64,000 bases of DNA, taken from assembly GCA_007753675.1 (NCBI GenBank), contig CP036432.1, forward strand, positions 3,074,394 through 3,138,393. Reading direction: 5' to 3'. The stretch is from Stieleria magnilauensis. GTDB taxonomy: Bacteria; Planctomycetota; Planctomycetia; Pirellulales; Pirellulaceae. Each line of letters opens with the position of its first letter. Positions within the stretch are counted from its first letter, which is position 1. A program made the position numbers and the translations under genes. The notes under the pieces are model-generated. The model made no database searches. It was not told the origin of the DNA and was given only the letters and a program-made list of their open reading frames with translations. Positions 55,701 to 64,000 of this stretch are shown piece by piece.

Positions 55701-58700
55701 TCGACATCATCGATGACGGCGTCAGCCAAGTCAGCGATCCGCACCGCCCCAGCCCCTTCGACGAACGCAGCGTTGTAGCCCGAACCGACGGCCCCGCTCG
55801 AATCATCGGCATCCAAATCGATGTCGGGTGCATCGTTTTGGGCCGTGACGTTCAGTTGAATCAGCCCATCGGCGGGCCCGGCTGCGACGGAATCTTCGAT
55901 GTGAACGGCGATCTGCGAGTTGACGTCGTTGTCGTCGGCGGGGGTAAAGGCCACGGCGGCCAGGGCGGCGTTGACGTCGGTGACCGTTCCGCTGACCTGC
56001 CAGACGCCCGTTCCCGTGACATAGGTGCTGGTCGAAGCCCCGAACGTCCCCGTCGTGAGCGTCCCCGTGGCGGGCAAGTTCAGCGTCAACGTTGCCGTGA
56101 TCGTTTCCCCGACGTCGGGATCGGTCACCACGATGTCAGCGATCGCGACGGTCGAATCGTCTTCGGTGTAGCCGATCGTTTGGCCCATGTTGGTCGCCAG
56201 CGGAGCCGTGTTGACTGCGAGTACGGTCACCTGATGCGCCGGCGAGAATTCCAGTGCACCAGGCGTCAACAGTCCACTGCTGGCCGGAATGTATTCATCG
56301 ATAAAGTTCCCAGAGGTATCGTACCGCAGCACGTTGTTACTGGTCTTTCCAGTCACATAAAGAAAACCATCGGGACCAAATTCGATTCCTTGAGGATCAT
56401 CCAAACCGCCGAGCCCGCTTGTCACGAAGACATCAATGAACGCGCCCGTGGTTCCGTTGTACCGCAAGATCTCGTCGGTAAAGGTCGACGCGAGATAGAA
56501 GTTGCCGTCTGGACCGAATCCAAAACCGGCCGCATCGGTCAGTCCACCAAGCCCCGTCGAGATGAATTGATCGATATAGGCGCCCGACGTTCCATTGTAG
56601 CGCAAGATGCTATTGGTTTTTTCACTGGCAACGTACAAGTTGCCGTCTTGCCCGAAATCAATGAAGAAAGGATGGTCCAATCCGCCGGACGCAGCCGTCA
56701 CAAAGACATCGATGAAAGCGCCCGTGGTGCCGTTGTATCGATACACTTCATCGGTGCGGTGACTGGTGACATACAGATGCCCATCAGGGCCAAAGGCCAA
56801 ACCGTCGGCTTGGTCGATGCCGCCGCTGCCCGCCACGACGAAATCGTCGACGTACGCCCCGGTGACTGGATTAAATCGTTGGACGTTGCTCGAATCGAAC
56901 CCCGACACGTACAGCAACCCGTCGGCGCCATATCGGATCCCCCGGGCTTTGGTTAACGTCGCGCTGGTTCCAAGGCCATTCTGGAAAACACCCGTCAACG
57001 CATCGTATCGAGAGACGGGGGTGGTGTTGTTCGAGGCGACGAACAAGTCTGCGGTGAACCAGGTGCCGTCTTCATCGGTCGCAGAAACCAGCAGATTGTG
57101 CGTCAGTCCCGCGACGGAATAGGTATGGGTCACGCTACTGGGACTGCCGCCGTAGGTCACAATCGTGCCATCGCCCCAGTCGACACGCCAGCTGGTGATG
57201 GTGTCATTGCCCGGATCGGTTGCGGAAAGATTCAGCGTGTAGCTGCTGCCGGAAAGGGCATTTGCGGCACCGGTCGCCGAAATCACAGGCGCCGCGTTGG
57301 TGACCGTCACGGTGGTTGTCGCCGTCGTCACGCCGCCATTTCCATCGTCGACTTGCAGACCGATCGTGTAGGTCCCCTCGTCGTCGATCCCAAAGGCGGC
57401 CAGCGTTGCCCACGAAACGCCGGCCGTTTCCGTGGTCGGTTCGTCGGTTTCGCCAAAGTTTCCGTCGTTATCCAGATCCCATGCATAGCTCAACGTGTCG
57501 CCGTCTGCATCGCTCGACGCGGATCCGTCCAGTGACAACGTGCCCCCTTCGCTGATCGAATACGGGGCGCCGGCCGAAAGGTCAGCCGTCGGTGCGGTAT
57601 TCGGCGTCACCACGTTGACCTGATGCGTCGGCGTGAACGCCAAGCCTTCGGCTTTAAAAAAGCCGTTGCCGAATTCGTCGACGAAGTTTCCGTTGAAATC
57701 GTATCGGAGTAGTTTTCCGGAACTGTGAGTGGTGACGTACAGCGAATCGTCCGGTCCGAATGCGAGTCCAAATGGATCGGCCAACCCGCCGACGCCCGAA
57801 GCGACAAAGATATCGATGAAGGCCCCGCTGGACCCGTTGTAGCGAAGGATCTGGTTGGTCAGAGACGAGGAAACATAGAAATTTCCATCACGCCCAAACG
57901 CAAAGGATTTTGGTCCGTCTAACCCGCCGGCACCGCTGGTGACGAAATCGTCAATGTAAGCACCAGTGCTGCCGTTGAACCGCAGAATGCTGTCGGTCAG
58001 TTCGCTGGCGACGTAAAGGTATCCGTCAGCTCCGAACAACAATTCCCGTGGTCCATCCAGTCCACCTGCATTCGCACTGACAAACACGTCGATGAACGAT
58101 CCGGTCGTTCCGTCGTAGCGAAGGACCTGGTCGGTGCCATGACTGCCGACATACAGATTTCCGTCGGGTCCGAACGCAATCCCGGACGCCTTGTCCAATC
58201 CGCCACTGCCGCCAATCACAAAATCGCCATCCAGCACTCCGGTGACAGGGTCGAAGCGTTGCACATTGCTTGTCAAGAAAGCACTCGCGTAAAGCATCCC
58301 GTCCGGGCCGATCAAGAAGTCTTCGGCACGCTTGAGGTCATTAAAGTTTCCGGTGCCGATTTCAAAGGCGCCGGTCAACGCATCAAATCGTTCCACCGGA
58401 CTAAAATTCGAACTGGCGACAAACAGATCGCCCGTGTACCACTTGCCGTCTTCGTCAGTGGCGGACACCAGGATGTTATGGGTCAGCCCAGCAACGCTGT
58501 AGGTGTGGGTGACCGATGTACTGGAGCCTGCATACAGGTTGATCGTTCCATCGCCCCAATCGACACGCCACTGAGCGAGCGTGTCGTCACCGGGGTCTGT
58601 GGCCGAGAGGTTCAAGGTGTACATTGTGCTCGCAACAGCACTCGCGCTACCCGTCGCCGACAAAACCGGCGCGGTGTTTTGCACGGTAACGGTTGTGGTC

Positions 58701-60913
58701 TGGGTCACGATTCCGCCGCGGCCGTCATCCACTCGCAGACCGATCGTGTGCGTGCCGTTGTCGTCGATTCCGAAACTGGCGAGCGTTGCCCAATTGACCA
58801 CCGCGGTCGCGGTCAAGGGCTCGTTGGTCTCGCCGAAGATTCCGTCGTTGTCCAAATCCCAGGCATACGTCAACGTATCGCCGTCAGCGTCCGAGGAGTT
58901 GGATCCATCCAGTGTAAGCGAGTCGCCTTCGTTGATCGTGTACGGTGCACCGGCGGTCAAGTCAGCCACGGGAGCCACGTTGGCTCCGGTCGTCCCGTAC
59001 TGGCGAAAAAAAATGCCGGAGCCGTCCTCGTGCCCGACTTGGTCACCTTTGCCACTCCAAGCCACCACGAAATTGTTGAGATCGTGCATCGCCACCGATG
59101 CGTTTTCCTGCGTCTGGCCACCCGTCACACTGGCCTGCAACTCGCCGGAGATCGAGACATTGGAGGAATCGTAGGTTCTGTAAAAAACCCCCACGCCATT
59201 CTGGTCCGCCGCCGTATAACTGATGATGTAATTTCCGGCCTCATCCATTGCGATCGAGGGCTCGACACTTTGAGTCGTCCAACTCACATCGTCGGGAGTC
59301 GACATGACGTCGTCGTCTTGAATCAGACGCTGCCAAATCCCTTCCTCGCCCGCCTTGTTTTCGCGATACGCGATGACGTAATTGTCACTGGGCATCACGG
59401 CGACGGTAACTTGGCTCCCGTCCGAGCCGGCAACATTCAGATCCAGTTTACTCGCGACTGCTGTCCCCGAACCGAATTCATACTTGCGACCGTAAAGGTC
59501 AGCGCCGTCCTTCCAAACAACTACGAATCGGCCGCCTGCGTTGATATCGATCGCAGCGTCCGTCGCGGTGGCAACCGTATCAACGGTCAGCAAGGTCGTT
59601 GCCAGTTGATCGCCGACCGGTGTGGATGTGAAATCAAAGTTCCGCGCATAGATGCCTTCCGATGCTCCGTCACTTTCCCACGAAATCACGATCTGATTCG
59701 AACTGTTACTCGCAATCGAGACGTTGGTTTGGTTCCCCGATTCCTGCCCCGCGTTGACCAAGATGTCCGCGCTGTCGATCGCCGTGCCGGATGCATCAAA
59801 CCGCCGGACGTAAATGCCCGTCCCATCCGCGTCGGAGGAAACAAAGGCGATGGCAAAACGTCCGGTGTCGTCGGCCGTGACAACCGGAAGCGTCTGGTCA
59901 CCGGGGGTATTGACGTTGACTTGAAACTCAACCCCCAGTTTTGAACCCGAGGGGTCAAATCGCTGTGCCATCACCGCCGTACCGCTTCCGTCATAAGCGG
60001 CATCGACCCAGGCGACGATCGTATTGCCGAGACCATCGACCGCAACGGCTTGGTGCGCGTTGTAAAGCGTTTGAACCCCCGTCGTTGTGGAGTTGACGAG
60101 CAATTCGCTGGTTGGTGAAATCTCCGGCGTCGTCAGTAATCCCATCCAACGGGATTCGGCGAAGTCACTCAGCAACACACTCGATTCGATGTTGCCTACA
60201 CGAAATTCCAACTCCCAGTCTCCGCCCAGCGATGCATGTCCGGTGTCGTCAGTGGACGCTGCCACATCCGCGCCGGTCAATGCCGCAAGGGCTTCCAACA
60301 TCGCCACGCCCGAGTCCGTTTCTGCCAACTCGCATCCGTACAGCAGCAAGTCCGCATCGTCGGTCAGCGACGCCTGCCAATGGGCAAAGTCGCCGGCGTA
60401 CCCGGCCAGGTTTCCGCCGTCCAGCGTCGAGTTGCCCAGCCGCAGCTTGGCGTCATTTCCGTGAGACAACAGATGGATGGCGTCCACGTTCTGGTAGTCG
60501 CCCAAGATCTCGGTGATCTGCTCGACGCCGTCGCGCGACCCGTCGAGTAAGTAGATTTCCAGATCCGCAGTCTCATTGCTCGCCCGCAGGTCATCGATCA
60601 GCTGTTGGTGATCCTCGACTCCCGCGTCGACGAAGACCAACTGCAATCGAGATGTCCGTTGTCCGTCATTTGATTCAGACCCGCCGGATGTTGACGTCGA
60701 GGTCGATGTCGAGCTGGCGACGTCGACCACCAACGACTCGGCCAGTCCAGAGTCGACTTCCGTTTCGTCGACGACCGGGGGCGCGATCGGAGTCGCACTG
60801 AACAGCAGTCGTTTTTCAAGAACCGCAGCATCGAGCAGGTATTTTCCCGTCGCTATCGATGAAGGATCAGCCGACCAGGCGCAATGGAGCCAGTTTGGAA
60901 TCGACCAGGGCAT
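52754..60913 (-). CDS. Giant DUF4347/PKD/beta-propeller/cadherin-like surface protein
   Basis: 2,719 aa from the ATG at 60913 (MPWSIPNW); an in-frame ATG at 60991 would add 26 residues. Positions below count from 60991. It has LEKRLLFSATPI near residue 60, a variant of the LEPR-type planctomycete export motif, and DUF4347 at about 115-285. A repeat region follows to 670, then two consecutive PKD-plus-six-blade-like propeller blocks (about 670-1130 and 1130-1595). A cadherin-like segment and four ~142-aa repeats (DLDA-N/D-DSSG, GGAVLIAD, DSVANYQQVLRTIRY) span about 1720-2290. Cadherin-type and tandem Ig-like domains lie to 2500, then an acidic linker, a membrane segment (about 2660-2683) and an acidic C-terminus. 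It is likely a secreted or anchored adhesin-like protein. Confidence 0.85.
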   Translation of the reverse strand: MPWSIPNWLHCAWSADPSSIATGKYLLDAAVLEKRLLFSATPIAPPVVDETEVDSGLAESLVVDVASSTSTSTSTSGGSESNDGQRTSRLQLVFVDAGVEDHQQLIDDLRASNETADLEIYLLDGSRDGVEQITEILGDYQNVDAIHLLSHGNDAKLRLGNSTLDGGNLAGYAGDFAHWQASLTDDADLLLYGCELAETDSGVAMLEALAALTGADVAASTDDTGHASLGGDWELEFRVGNIESSVLLSDFAESRWMGLLTTPEISPTSELLVNSTTTGVQTLYNAHQAVAVDGLGNTIVAWVDAAYDGSGTAVMAQRFDPSGSKLGVEFQVNVNTPGDQTLPVVTADDTGRFAIAFVSSDADGTGIYVRRFDASGTAIDSADILVNAGQESGNQTNVSIASNSSNQIVISWESDGASEGIYARNFDFTSTPVGDQLATTLLTVDTVATATDAAIDINAGGRFVVVWKDGADLYGRKYEFGSGTAVASKLDLNVAGSDGSQVTVAVMPSDNYVIAYRENKAGEEGIWQRLIQDDDVMSTPDDVSWTTQSVEPSIAMDEAGNYIISYTAADQNGVGVFYRTYDSSNVSISGELQASVTGGQTQENASVAMHDLNNFVVAWSGKGDQVGHEDGSGIFFRQYGTTGANVAPVADLTAGAPYTINEGDSLTLDGSNSSDADGDTLTYAWDLDNDGIFGETNEPLTATAVVNWATLASFGIDDNGTHTIGLRVDDGRGGIVTQTTTVTVQNTAPVLSATGSASAVASTMYTLNLSATDPGDDTLAQWRVDWGDGTINLYAGSSTSVTHTYSVAGLTHNILVSATDEDGKWYTGDLFVASSNFSPVERFDALTGAFEIGTGNFNDLKRAEDFLIGPDGMLYASAFLTSNVQRFDPVTGVLDGDFVIGGSGGLDKASGIAFGPDGNLYVGSHGTDQVLRYDGTTGSFIDVFVSANAGGLDGPRELLFGADGYLYVASELTDSILRFNGSTGAYIDDFVTSGAGGLDGPKSFAFGRDGNFYVSSSLTNQILRYNGSSGAFIDIFVASGVGGLADPFGLAFGPDDSLYVTTHSSGKLLRYDFNGNFVDEFGNGFFKAEGLAFTPTHQVNVVTPNTAPTADLSAGAPYSISEGGTLSLDGSASSDADGDTLSYAWDLDNDGNFGETDEPTTETAGVSWATLAAFGIDDEGTYTIGLQVDDGNGGVTTATTTVTVTNAAPVISATGAANALSGSSYTLNLSATDPGNDTITSWRVDWGDGTIVTYGGSPSSVTHTYSVAGLTHNLLVSATDEDGTWFTADLFVASNNTTPVSRYDALTGVFQNGLGTSATLTKARGIRYGADGLLYVSGFDSSNVQRFNPVTGAYVDDFVVAGSGGIDQADGLAFGPDGHLYVTSHRTDEVYRYNGTTGAFIDVFVTAASGGLDHPFFIDFGQDGNLYVASEKTNSILRYNGTSGAYIDQFISTGLGGLTDAAGFGFGPDGNFYLASTFTDEILRYNGTTGAFIDVFVTSGLGGLDDPQGIEFGPDGFLYVTGKTSNNVLRYDTSGNFIDEYIPASSGLLTPGALEFSPAHQVTVLAVNTAPLATNMGQTIGYTEDDSTVAIADIVVTDPDVGETITATLTLNLPATGTLTTGTFGASTSTYVTGTGVWQVSGTVTDVNAALAAVAFTPADDNDVNSQIAVHIEDSVAAGPADGLIQLNVTAQNDAPDIDLDADDSSGAVGSGYNAAFVEGAGAVRIADLADAVIDDVDNTNLTSLSVTITNIQDGANEVLTFDTTGTSIIGSYAAGVLSLTNSDSVANYQQVLRTIRYENLSQTPNTTTRVLSISVGDGTANTGIVSNVTVTATNDAPALDLDANDSSGQGGADYGATFVEGGGAVLIADAADAALTDVDSANLTSLVVTITNLLDGVAETLTADTSGTGIGASYSGGVLSLSGSDSVANYQQVLRTIRYHNSSGAPNPSTRVIQFVANDGSANSNTGTAIVGVSAVNTAPVLDLDANDSSGSTGADYNATFIEGGGAVLIADSVDADLVDVDSGSLSSLTITITNLLGGIAESLSADTSGTSISATYLAGTLTLSGVDSVANYEQVLRTVRYDNVSLVPNPTTRLIQFVANDGAANSNIATASVSITTTNNAPTLDLDADDSSGKGGGGFQTSFVEGGGAVRISDFSDANLNDVDSASLTSLTATLTNPLDGSSESLSADTSGTSITASYAGGTLTLSGTDSVANYQQVLRSIRYLNTSVAPNTTARVIDIVANDGISASNLATATINVTSINSAPTINAPGTQTPSEDTPWSVNGISVSDSDIGAGMMKFSMNVARGTLTLNAMVAGGVTASGIVGNGSSSVTVTATLAQLNTTLAAANGLTYLGNPNVNGVDTLSLNASDLIVSTTETVNINILGVNDAPVAVKDQFTMNPDSKLTVGPGGLLANDFDVDGNAISVVPVSGPSSGTLTLGADGSFQFTPVASFSGFVTFSYAVTDGSATSAPATVVIEVLLPISPADIASASAEPEPEKVPEDPPAEEESEEETEPENETYTPVTAIAPEPDTPSVDLGRGVVQTNAEEILTISVVPQRLAEQAESEQRNDESRSSSPTQNDNSGRLRRSDSIRSTGSVLGIGRFDSKLLWSDMEDMQGEINDGFNTPYIFAGSFAGVSSALSVGYVMWTVRGGLLATSLLAHLPAWSFVDPLLVLDELDDDDDADDDSLAEMLDKSESEREKVESDEAELEASAL

Positions 60914-61299
60914 GGTTTTCGGCTCGACAAAAAGCGGAATTGCGGCGACGACGTTCTTGAAACGTAGGTCCGATTCGCTCTGTCGCTGCAAAATACAGGG
61001 GCCGTGGATTCGTCAATCACACCGGTCAGTCCGATTGTCTTGCTTTTGGTTCATTTACCAAGGGGCACCCCACCCGCCCAACGAGGGCGAGAGCCGAGAA
61101 GCAAACGAAAGAGGTTCAGGAGTAGATTTCGCGGGAGATGACAGAATGATTCGGGGCAGAATCATGAGAGTACTGACAAGGCCTGACTTTAGCCTCCTAC
61201 GGGATGTTTCATCGTTTTGCCCCTCATCGTTTTGCCCCCCGCTCTCCCCGCCTTCATCATGCTGCCCCGTCTTAGTCTGCCCCCTTTTCCGCCATCCGC
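60914..61299. repeat. Intergenic region with REP-like element, copy 1
   Basis: No gene. Between about 61130 and 61300 lies a GC/AT-mixed element. It begins GACAGAATGATTCGGGGCAG, continues with CATGAG, and ends in the inverse-type words CATCATGCTGCCCC and TTTTGCCCCCC. The same arrangement occurs at 62870-63040 on the other side of gdhA. The two ends are imperfect inverted repeats. Confidence 0.6.
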
Positions 61300-62694
61300 T
61301 CACACGACGCCGTAGGCCAACATCGCGTCGGCGACCTTTTTGAAACCGGCGAGATTGGCGCCGCGGACGTAGTTGGTGTAGCCGTCGGCATCTCCGTTGG
61401 AGACGCATTTGTCGTGGATTTCGCGCATGATCGTTTTCAGCCGACTATCGACTTCGTCCCGCCCCCACGACATCCGCACCGCGTTTTGGCTTTGTTCCAA
61501 TCCGGAGACCGCGACGCCGCCGGCATTGGCAGCCTTGGCCGGGCCGAACAAGACGCGTGCATCGAGAAAGGCGTGGACACCGGCCAACTCGGTCGGCATG
61601 TTGGCACCTTCGGAAACGGCCTTCACACCGTTGCCGATCAGCGTTTTCGCTTCGTCGACATTCAATTCATTCTGCGTCGCGCAAGGGAACGCCACGTCAC
61701 AGGGAACACCCCAGGGTCGTTGGCCGGCATAAAAGTTCGCTTCCTTGTACTTTTCCTCGTACTCGGCAATCCGGCCCCGGCGAACCTCTTTCAGGTCCTT
61801 GATAAACGCGAGTTTCTCGGCATCGATGCCTGCCGGATCGTGAATGAATCCTGCAGAGTCAGACAGCGTGATCACCTTTCCGCCCAACTCGTGCGCCTTT
61901 TCAGCGGCATAGATGGCGACGTTCCCCGAACCCGACACCGCGCACGTTTTCCCTTTGATGCTGTCGCCGGAATGGTTCAGCATGTTCTCGCAGAAATAGA
62001 CACAGCCGTACCCGGTTGCTTCGGTGCGCACCAGACTTCCGCCGAATGCCAGCCCCTTGCCCGTCAGCACTCCGACGAACCGGTTTTGCAGCCGTTTGTA
62101 TTGCCCGAACAAGTAGCTGATTTCCCGCGCACCGACACCGATGTCACCGGCAGGGATGTCGGTGTCTTCGCCGATATGCCGATGCAGTTCGATCATCAAC
62201 GATTGACAGAACCGCATCACTTCGCGATCGCTCTTGCCTTTCGGGTTGAAATTCGCTCCGCCCTTGGCACCTCCCATCGGCAACCCCGTCAAACTGTTTT
62301 TGAAGGTCTGCTCGAAGCCCAGGAACTTCAATTCGCCCAAGTTAACGTTGGGATGGAAACGCAGGCCGCCCTTGTAAGGCCCGATGGAATTATTGAACTG
62401 AACACGCCAAGCGCGGTTGACGCGAACATTTCCGGCATCGTCTTCCCAAGTCACACGAAAGATAACGATCCGATCCGGTTCGGTCATGCGTTCGAGAATC
62501 TGGGCCTTCTGGTATTGCGGGTTCTGCTGCACGAAAGGCATCACCGATTCGATGAACTCACGCACCGCCTGATGAAACAGTTTTTGTCCCGTGTTGCGTT
62601 TTTTCAATCCGAGCATGAAGCACTCGGTATCCACGCACGCCTCCGTCCAAGTTGTCTTCCTGTTCTCGGCCGGATCAATGATTCCATCTGCCAC
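61300..62694 (-). CDS. gdhA: NADP-type glutamate dehydrogenase
   Basis: 464 aa from a GTG at 62694; an internal ATG near codon 27 is an alternative. Catalytic and binding motifs are clear: the substrate-binding VQFNNSIGPYKGGLRFHP, GGAKGGANFNPKGKSDREV with the catalytic Lys, RTEATGYG, and the NADP-fold VSGSGNVAIYAAEKA. It is the hexameric GDH50-type enzyme, converting 2-oxoglutarate and ammonia to glutamate. Repeat elements flank it on both sides. Confidence 0.96.
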   Translation of the reverse strand: MADGIIDPAENRKTTWTEACVDTECFMLGLKKRNTGQKLFHQAVREFIESVMPFVQQNPQYQKAQILERMTEPDRIVIFRVTWEDDAGNVRVNRAWRVQFNNSIGPYKGGLRFHPNVNLGELKFLGFEQTFKNSLTGLPMGGAKGGANFNPKGKSDREVMRFCQSLMIELHRHIGEDTDIPAGDIGVGAREISYLFGQYKRLQNRFVGVLTGKGLAFGGSLVRTEATGYGCVYFCENMLNHSGDSIKGKTCAVSGSGNVAIYAAEKAHELGGKVITLSDSAGFIHDPAGIDAEKLAFIKDLKEVRRGRIAEYEEKYKEANFYAGQRPWGVPCDVAFPCATQNELNVDEAKTLIGNGVKAVSEGANMPTELAGVHAFLDARVLFGPAKAANAGGVAVSGLEQSQNAVRMSWGRDEVDSRLKTIMREIHDKCVSNGDADGYTNYVRGANLAGFKKVADAMLAYGVV

Positions 62695-63044
62695 GGTTTG
62701 ACTCTCCCGGTACTTGGTTCACGGTTATATGCCCACCCGCCCAATCGCTCCACCATGGGATCGAGACGCCGAACAGGAATCAACATATCGCAAACGTCTC
62801 GCCGCCGTCTTTATCAAGACGAACGAAAAAGGGTCCACAAAGTGAAAAGAGTCAGAACCAGTTTTTGCGAGAGAAATGGCAGAATGATTCGGGGCAGAAT
62901 AATGGGAGAACCGACCGTACTCGACTCAGCCTCCCATCAGACGTCCCATCGTTTTCCCCCGCATCGTCTTGCCCCCCGCCCCTCGTGCCTTCATCATTCT
63001 GCCACGTATTGAGCTGCCTCCACTCGCCCTGCCCCCGATTCATC
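62695..63044. repeat. Intergenic region with REP-like element, copy 2
   Basis: The gdhA promoter should lie in the first 170 bp. Between about 62870 and 63040 is a second copy of the element, with GGCAGAATGATTCGGGGCAG at its left and TTCATCATTCTGCC near its right end, and interior CATCGTTTTCCCCC and CTTGCCCCCCGC words shared with copy 1. No gene is seen. Confidence 0.6.
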
Positions 63045-63515
63045 ATGAAACACATCACCCCACTCTGCCTGTTCGCCTGCGTCTGTGTCGGCGGGTCCAC
63101 TTTCGCCGAAGTCCCTTCGAGTTCTCCCCAGAAAACCGAGACGCTGCAATCCTCTCCTGAAGACTTGGCCGAGGTTCAGGGAACGTGGGTTCGGACCGTG
63201 AAAACCGATGCAGGCACGTACACGATTACGAAGCAACATCGCGGCAACGAAACGACGCTGACGATCGCGGGCGCCGATGACCGAGTCGTCGAATCGAAGA
63301 CCTCGGAGTTCCGCTTGGAGACCACCGGCAAGGTGCGGATCTTCACGTTCTTCAACAACCGGTTCACCGCCGGGGCGAACCGGGGCCGTACGGCGAACGC
63401 GCCGCAGTCCTACATCTATCGAGTGACCGGCGACACCTTCATCGAGGTTCGCGGCATGCTGATCGACGACGACAGCGAGCCGGCCGTCGTTACGTGGAAA
63501 CGCGTGACAAAGTAA
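63045..63515 (+). CDS. Small secreted hypothetical protein
   Basis: 156 aa from the ATG at 63045; a longer upstream frame passes through the repeat element and is rejected. A signal peptide (MKHITPLCLFACVCVGGSTFA) is followed by a lipocalin-like beta-rich domain: VQGTWVRTVKTDAGTYTITKQHRG, TTLTIAG, FRLETTGKVRIFTFFNNRF, YIYRVTGDTFIEVRGML. This resembles secreted planctomycete proteins of the TIGR03067 type (DLxxxQGTW), but I cannot confirm the family. Confidence 0.7.
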   Translation: MKHITPLCLFACVCVGGSTFAEVPSSSPQKTETLQSSPEDLAEVQGTWVRTVKTDAGTYTITKQHRGNETTLTIAGADDRVVESKTSEFRLETTGKVRIFTFFNNRFTAGANRGRTANAPQSYIYRVTGDTFIEVRGMLIDDDSEPAVVTWKRVTK

Positions 63516-63657
63516 GCGTTCGAAGCGGGGCCTATTTTTTCACGTTGGGGGTTTTCCTAGCCCGTCGGCCAGCTTACTAAAGTGGCGAGCTAGGTTTCGG
63601 TGCCGAGCGCCGGTTTGGGTGCCCGGGTTCTTCCTCTGCTGCACCAACGCGACATCT

Positions 63658-64000
63658 ATGAATCACCAAACGCCGACCGCCTCCAACCCGACTCCCTATG
63701 CCACCCCCATGGCAGTCGACGCGGCGTCCAAACCGCGACGCAATTGGATCCTGATCGCCTTGCTGGTCATCCTCTTGGGCCCCATCGCACTGATGGTCGG
63801 GATCGTGTTCTTGTTGGCGATCGTCGCGACTCTGGGCGGACAGGTGGACCATGAGCAAGCGTCGATCCCCGCCGAAGCCACTCTGGTGTCGTCTCGATCG
63901 ACCGGTGTGGCAGCCAGCGGTCCCGGCCATTCGGACATCCTGCCGACCGCGTTTCAATTCCAAGGACAGACGTTTTCGCTGAAATCTTCCACCGAAAACG
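63658..64000 (+). CDS. Hypothetical membrane protein, 3' part outside window
   Basis: ATG at 63658, open to the right edge (114 codons). A Thr/Pro/Ala-rich cytosolic N-terminus of about 25 residues is followed by a Lys/Arg pair and a long hydrophobic segment (WILIALLVILLGPIALMVGIVFLLAIVATL, about residues 30-59), then a polar region. It is a type II single-span topology so far. The family is not recognised because the gene is truncated. Confidence 0.7.
   Translation, partial: MNHQTPTASNPTPYATPMAVDAASKPRRNWILIALLVILLGPIALMVGIVFLLAIVATLGGQVDHEQASIPAEATLVSSRSTGVAASGPGHSDILPTAFQFQGQTFSLKSSTEN

Noticed and set aside
58139-59944. Plus-strand 601-codon open frame opposite the giant gene
   Set aside because: It lies antisense to clear PKD and propeller repeats in the giant protein. 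Long antisense frames are common in GC-rich repeats with this codon bias.
61414-63012. Plus-strand 532-codon open frame opposite gdhA
   Set aside because: It overlaps clear glutamate dehydrogenase motifs on the minus strand and reads into an intergenic repeat element.

Overview
The window looks like chromosomal DNA of a planctomycete, most likely from the Rhodopirellula/Pirellulaceae side of the phylum. I infer this from several features together: a paired DUF1501 protein and planctomycete-type cytochrome c (DUF1549/DUF1553) protein, an SLA1-homology (SHD1) secreted protein, a giant DUF4347/PKD/cadherin-like surface protein, a 23S-5S rRNA unit with no 16S or tRNA beside it, a Uma2 gene, and moderately GC-rich DNA full of short palindromic repeats. 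No species can be named from this alone.

Layout. 1-1.4 kb: BlaI-type repressor and the start of an M56 (BlaR1-like) peptidase, preceded by two operator-like dyads. 1.9-3.4 kb: SPFH protein and a small hypothetical. 3.5-9.5 kb: a hydroxyproline-type catabolic operon (DapA-family deaminase, FAD D-amino-acid oxidoreductase, proline racemase/hydroxyproline epimerase), divergent from a PAS-AraC regulator that overlaps a DUF885 peptidase gene. 9.5-16 kb: EamA transporter, DUF1501/cytochrome c pair, protoporphyrinogen oxidase. 16-20 kb: SHD1 protein with a Met-Glu/Met-Asp tail, ferredoxin-NADP reductase, glgC. 20-33 kb: an 11-gene respiratory complex I operon nuoABCDHIJKLMN without nuoEFG, with an NfnAB-like pair just upstream. 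33-37 kb: TadE/TadG-like genes behind a cyclic-di-GMP-I riboswitch, then hypotheticals. 37-44 kb: prfB, divergent mnmA, then xseB-ispA-dxs-nadK. 44-45 kb: a Uma2 gene between two MITE-like repeats. 45.3-48.4 kb: 5S and 23S rRNA on the minus strand. 49-52.6 kb: an ECF42-type sigma factor operon with two DGPF/YCII proteins and two VOC proteins; the sigma factor has an internal in-frame deletion. 52.7-61 kb: the giant surface protein. 61-64 kb: gdhA between two related intergenic repeats, a small secreted protein, and a truncated membrane protein.

Most notable points: (1) a well-formed c-di-GMP-I riboswitch controlling TadG/TadE-like genes; (2) an ECF42-type sigma gene that lacks the segment expected to hold regions 2.3-2.4, although an ECF42-like promoter precedes its operon; (3) complex I without its NADH module, next to NfnAB, with a NuoM that has Leu where the TM7 lysine is expected; (4) paired miniature repeats flanking Uma2; (5) a hexanucleotide-encoded Met/acidic tail. 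No phage, insertion sequence with transposase, CRISPR array or tRNA was seen. All assignments come from reading the sequence and remembered family motifs; no database search was run.
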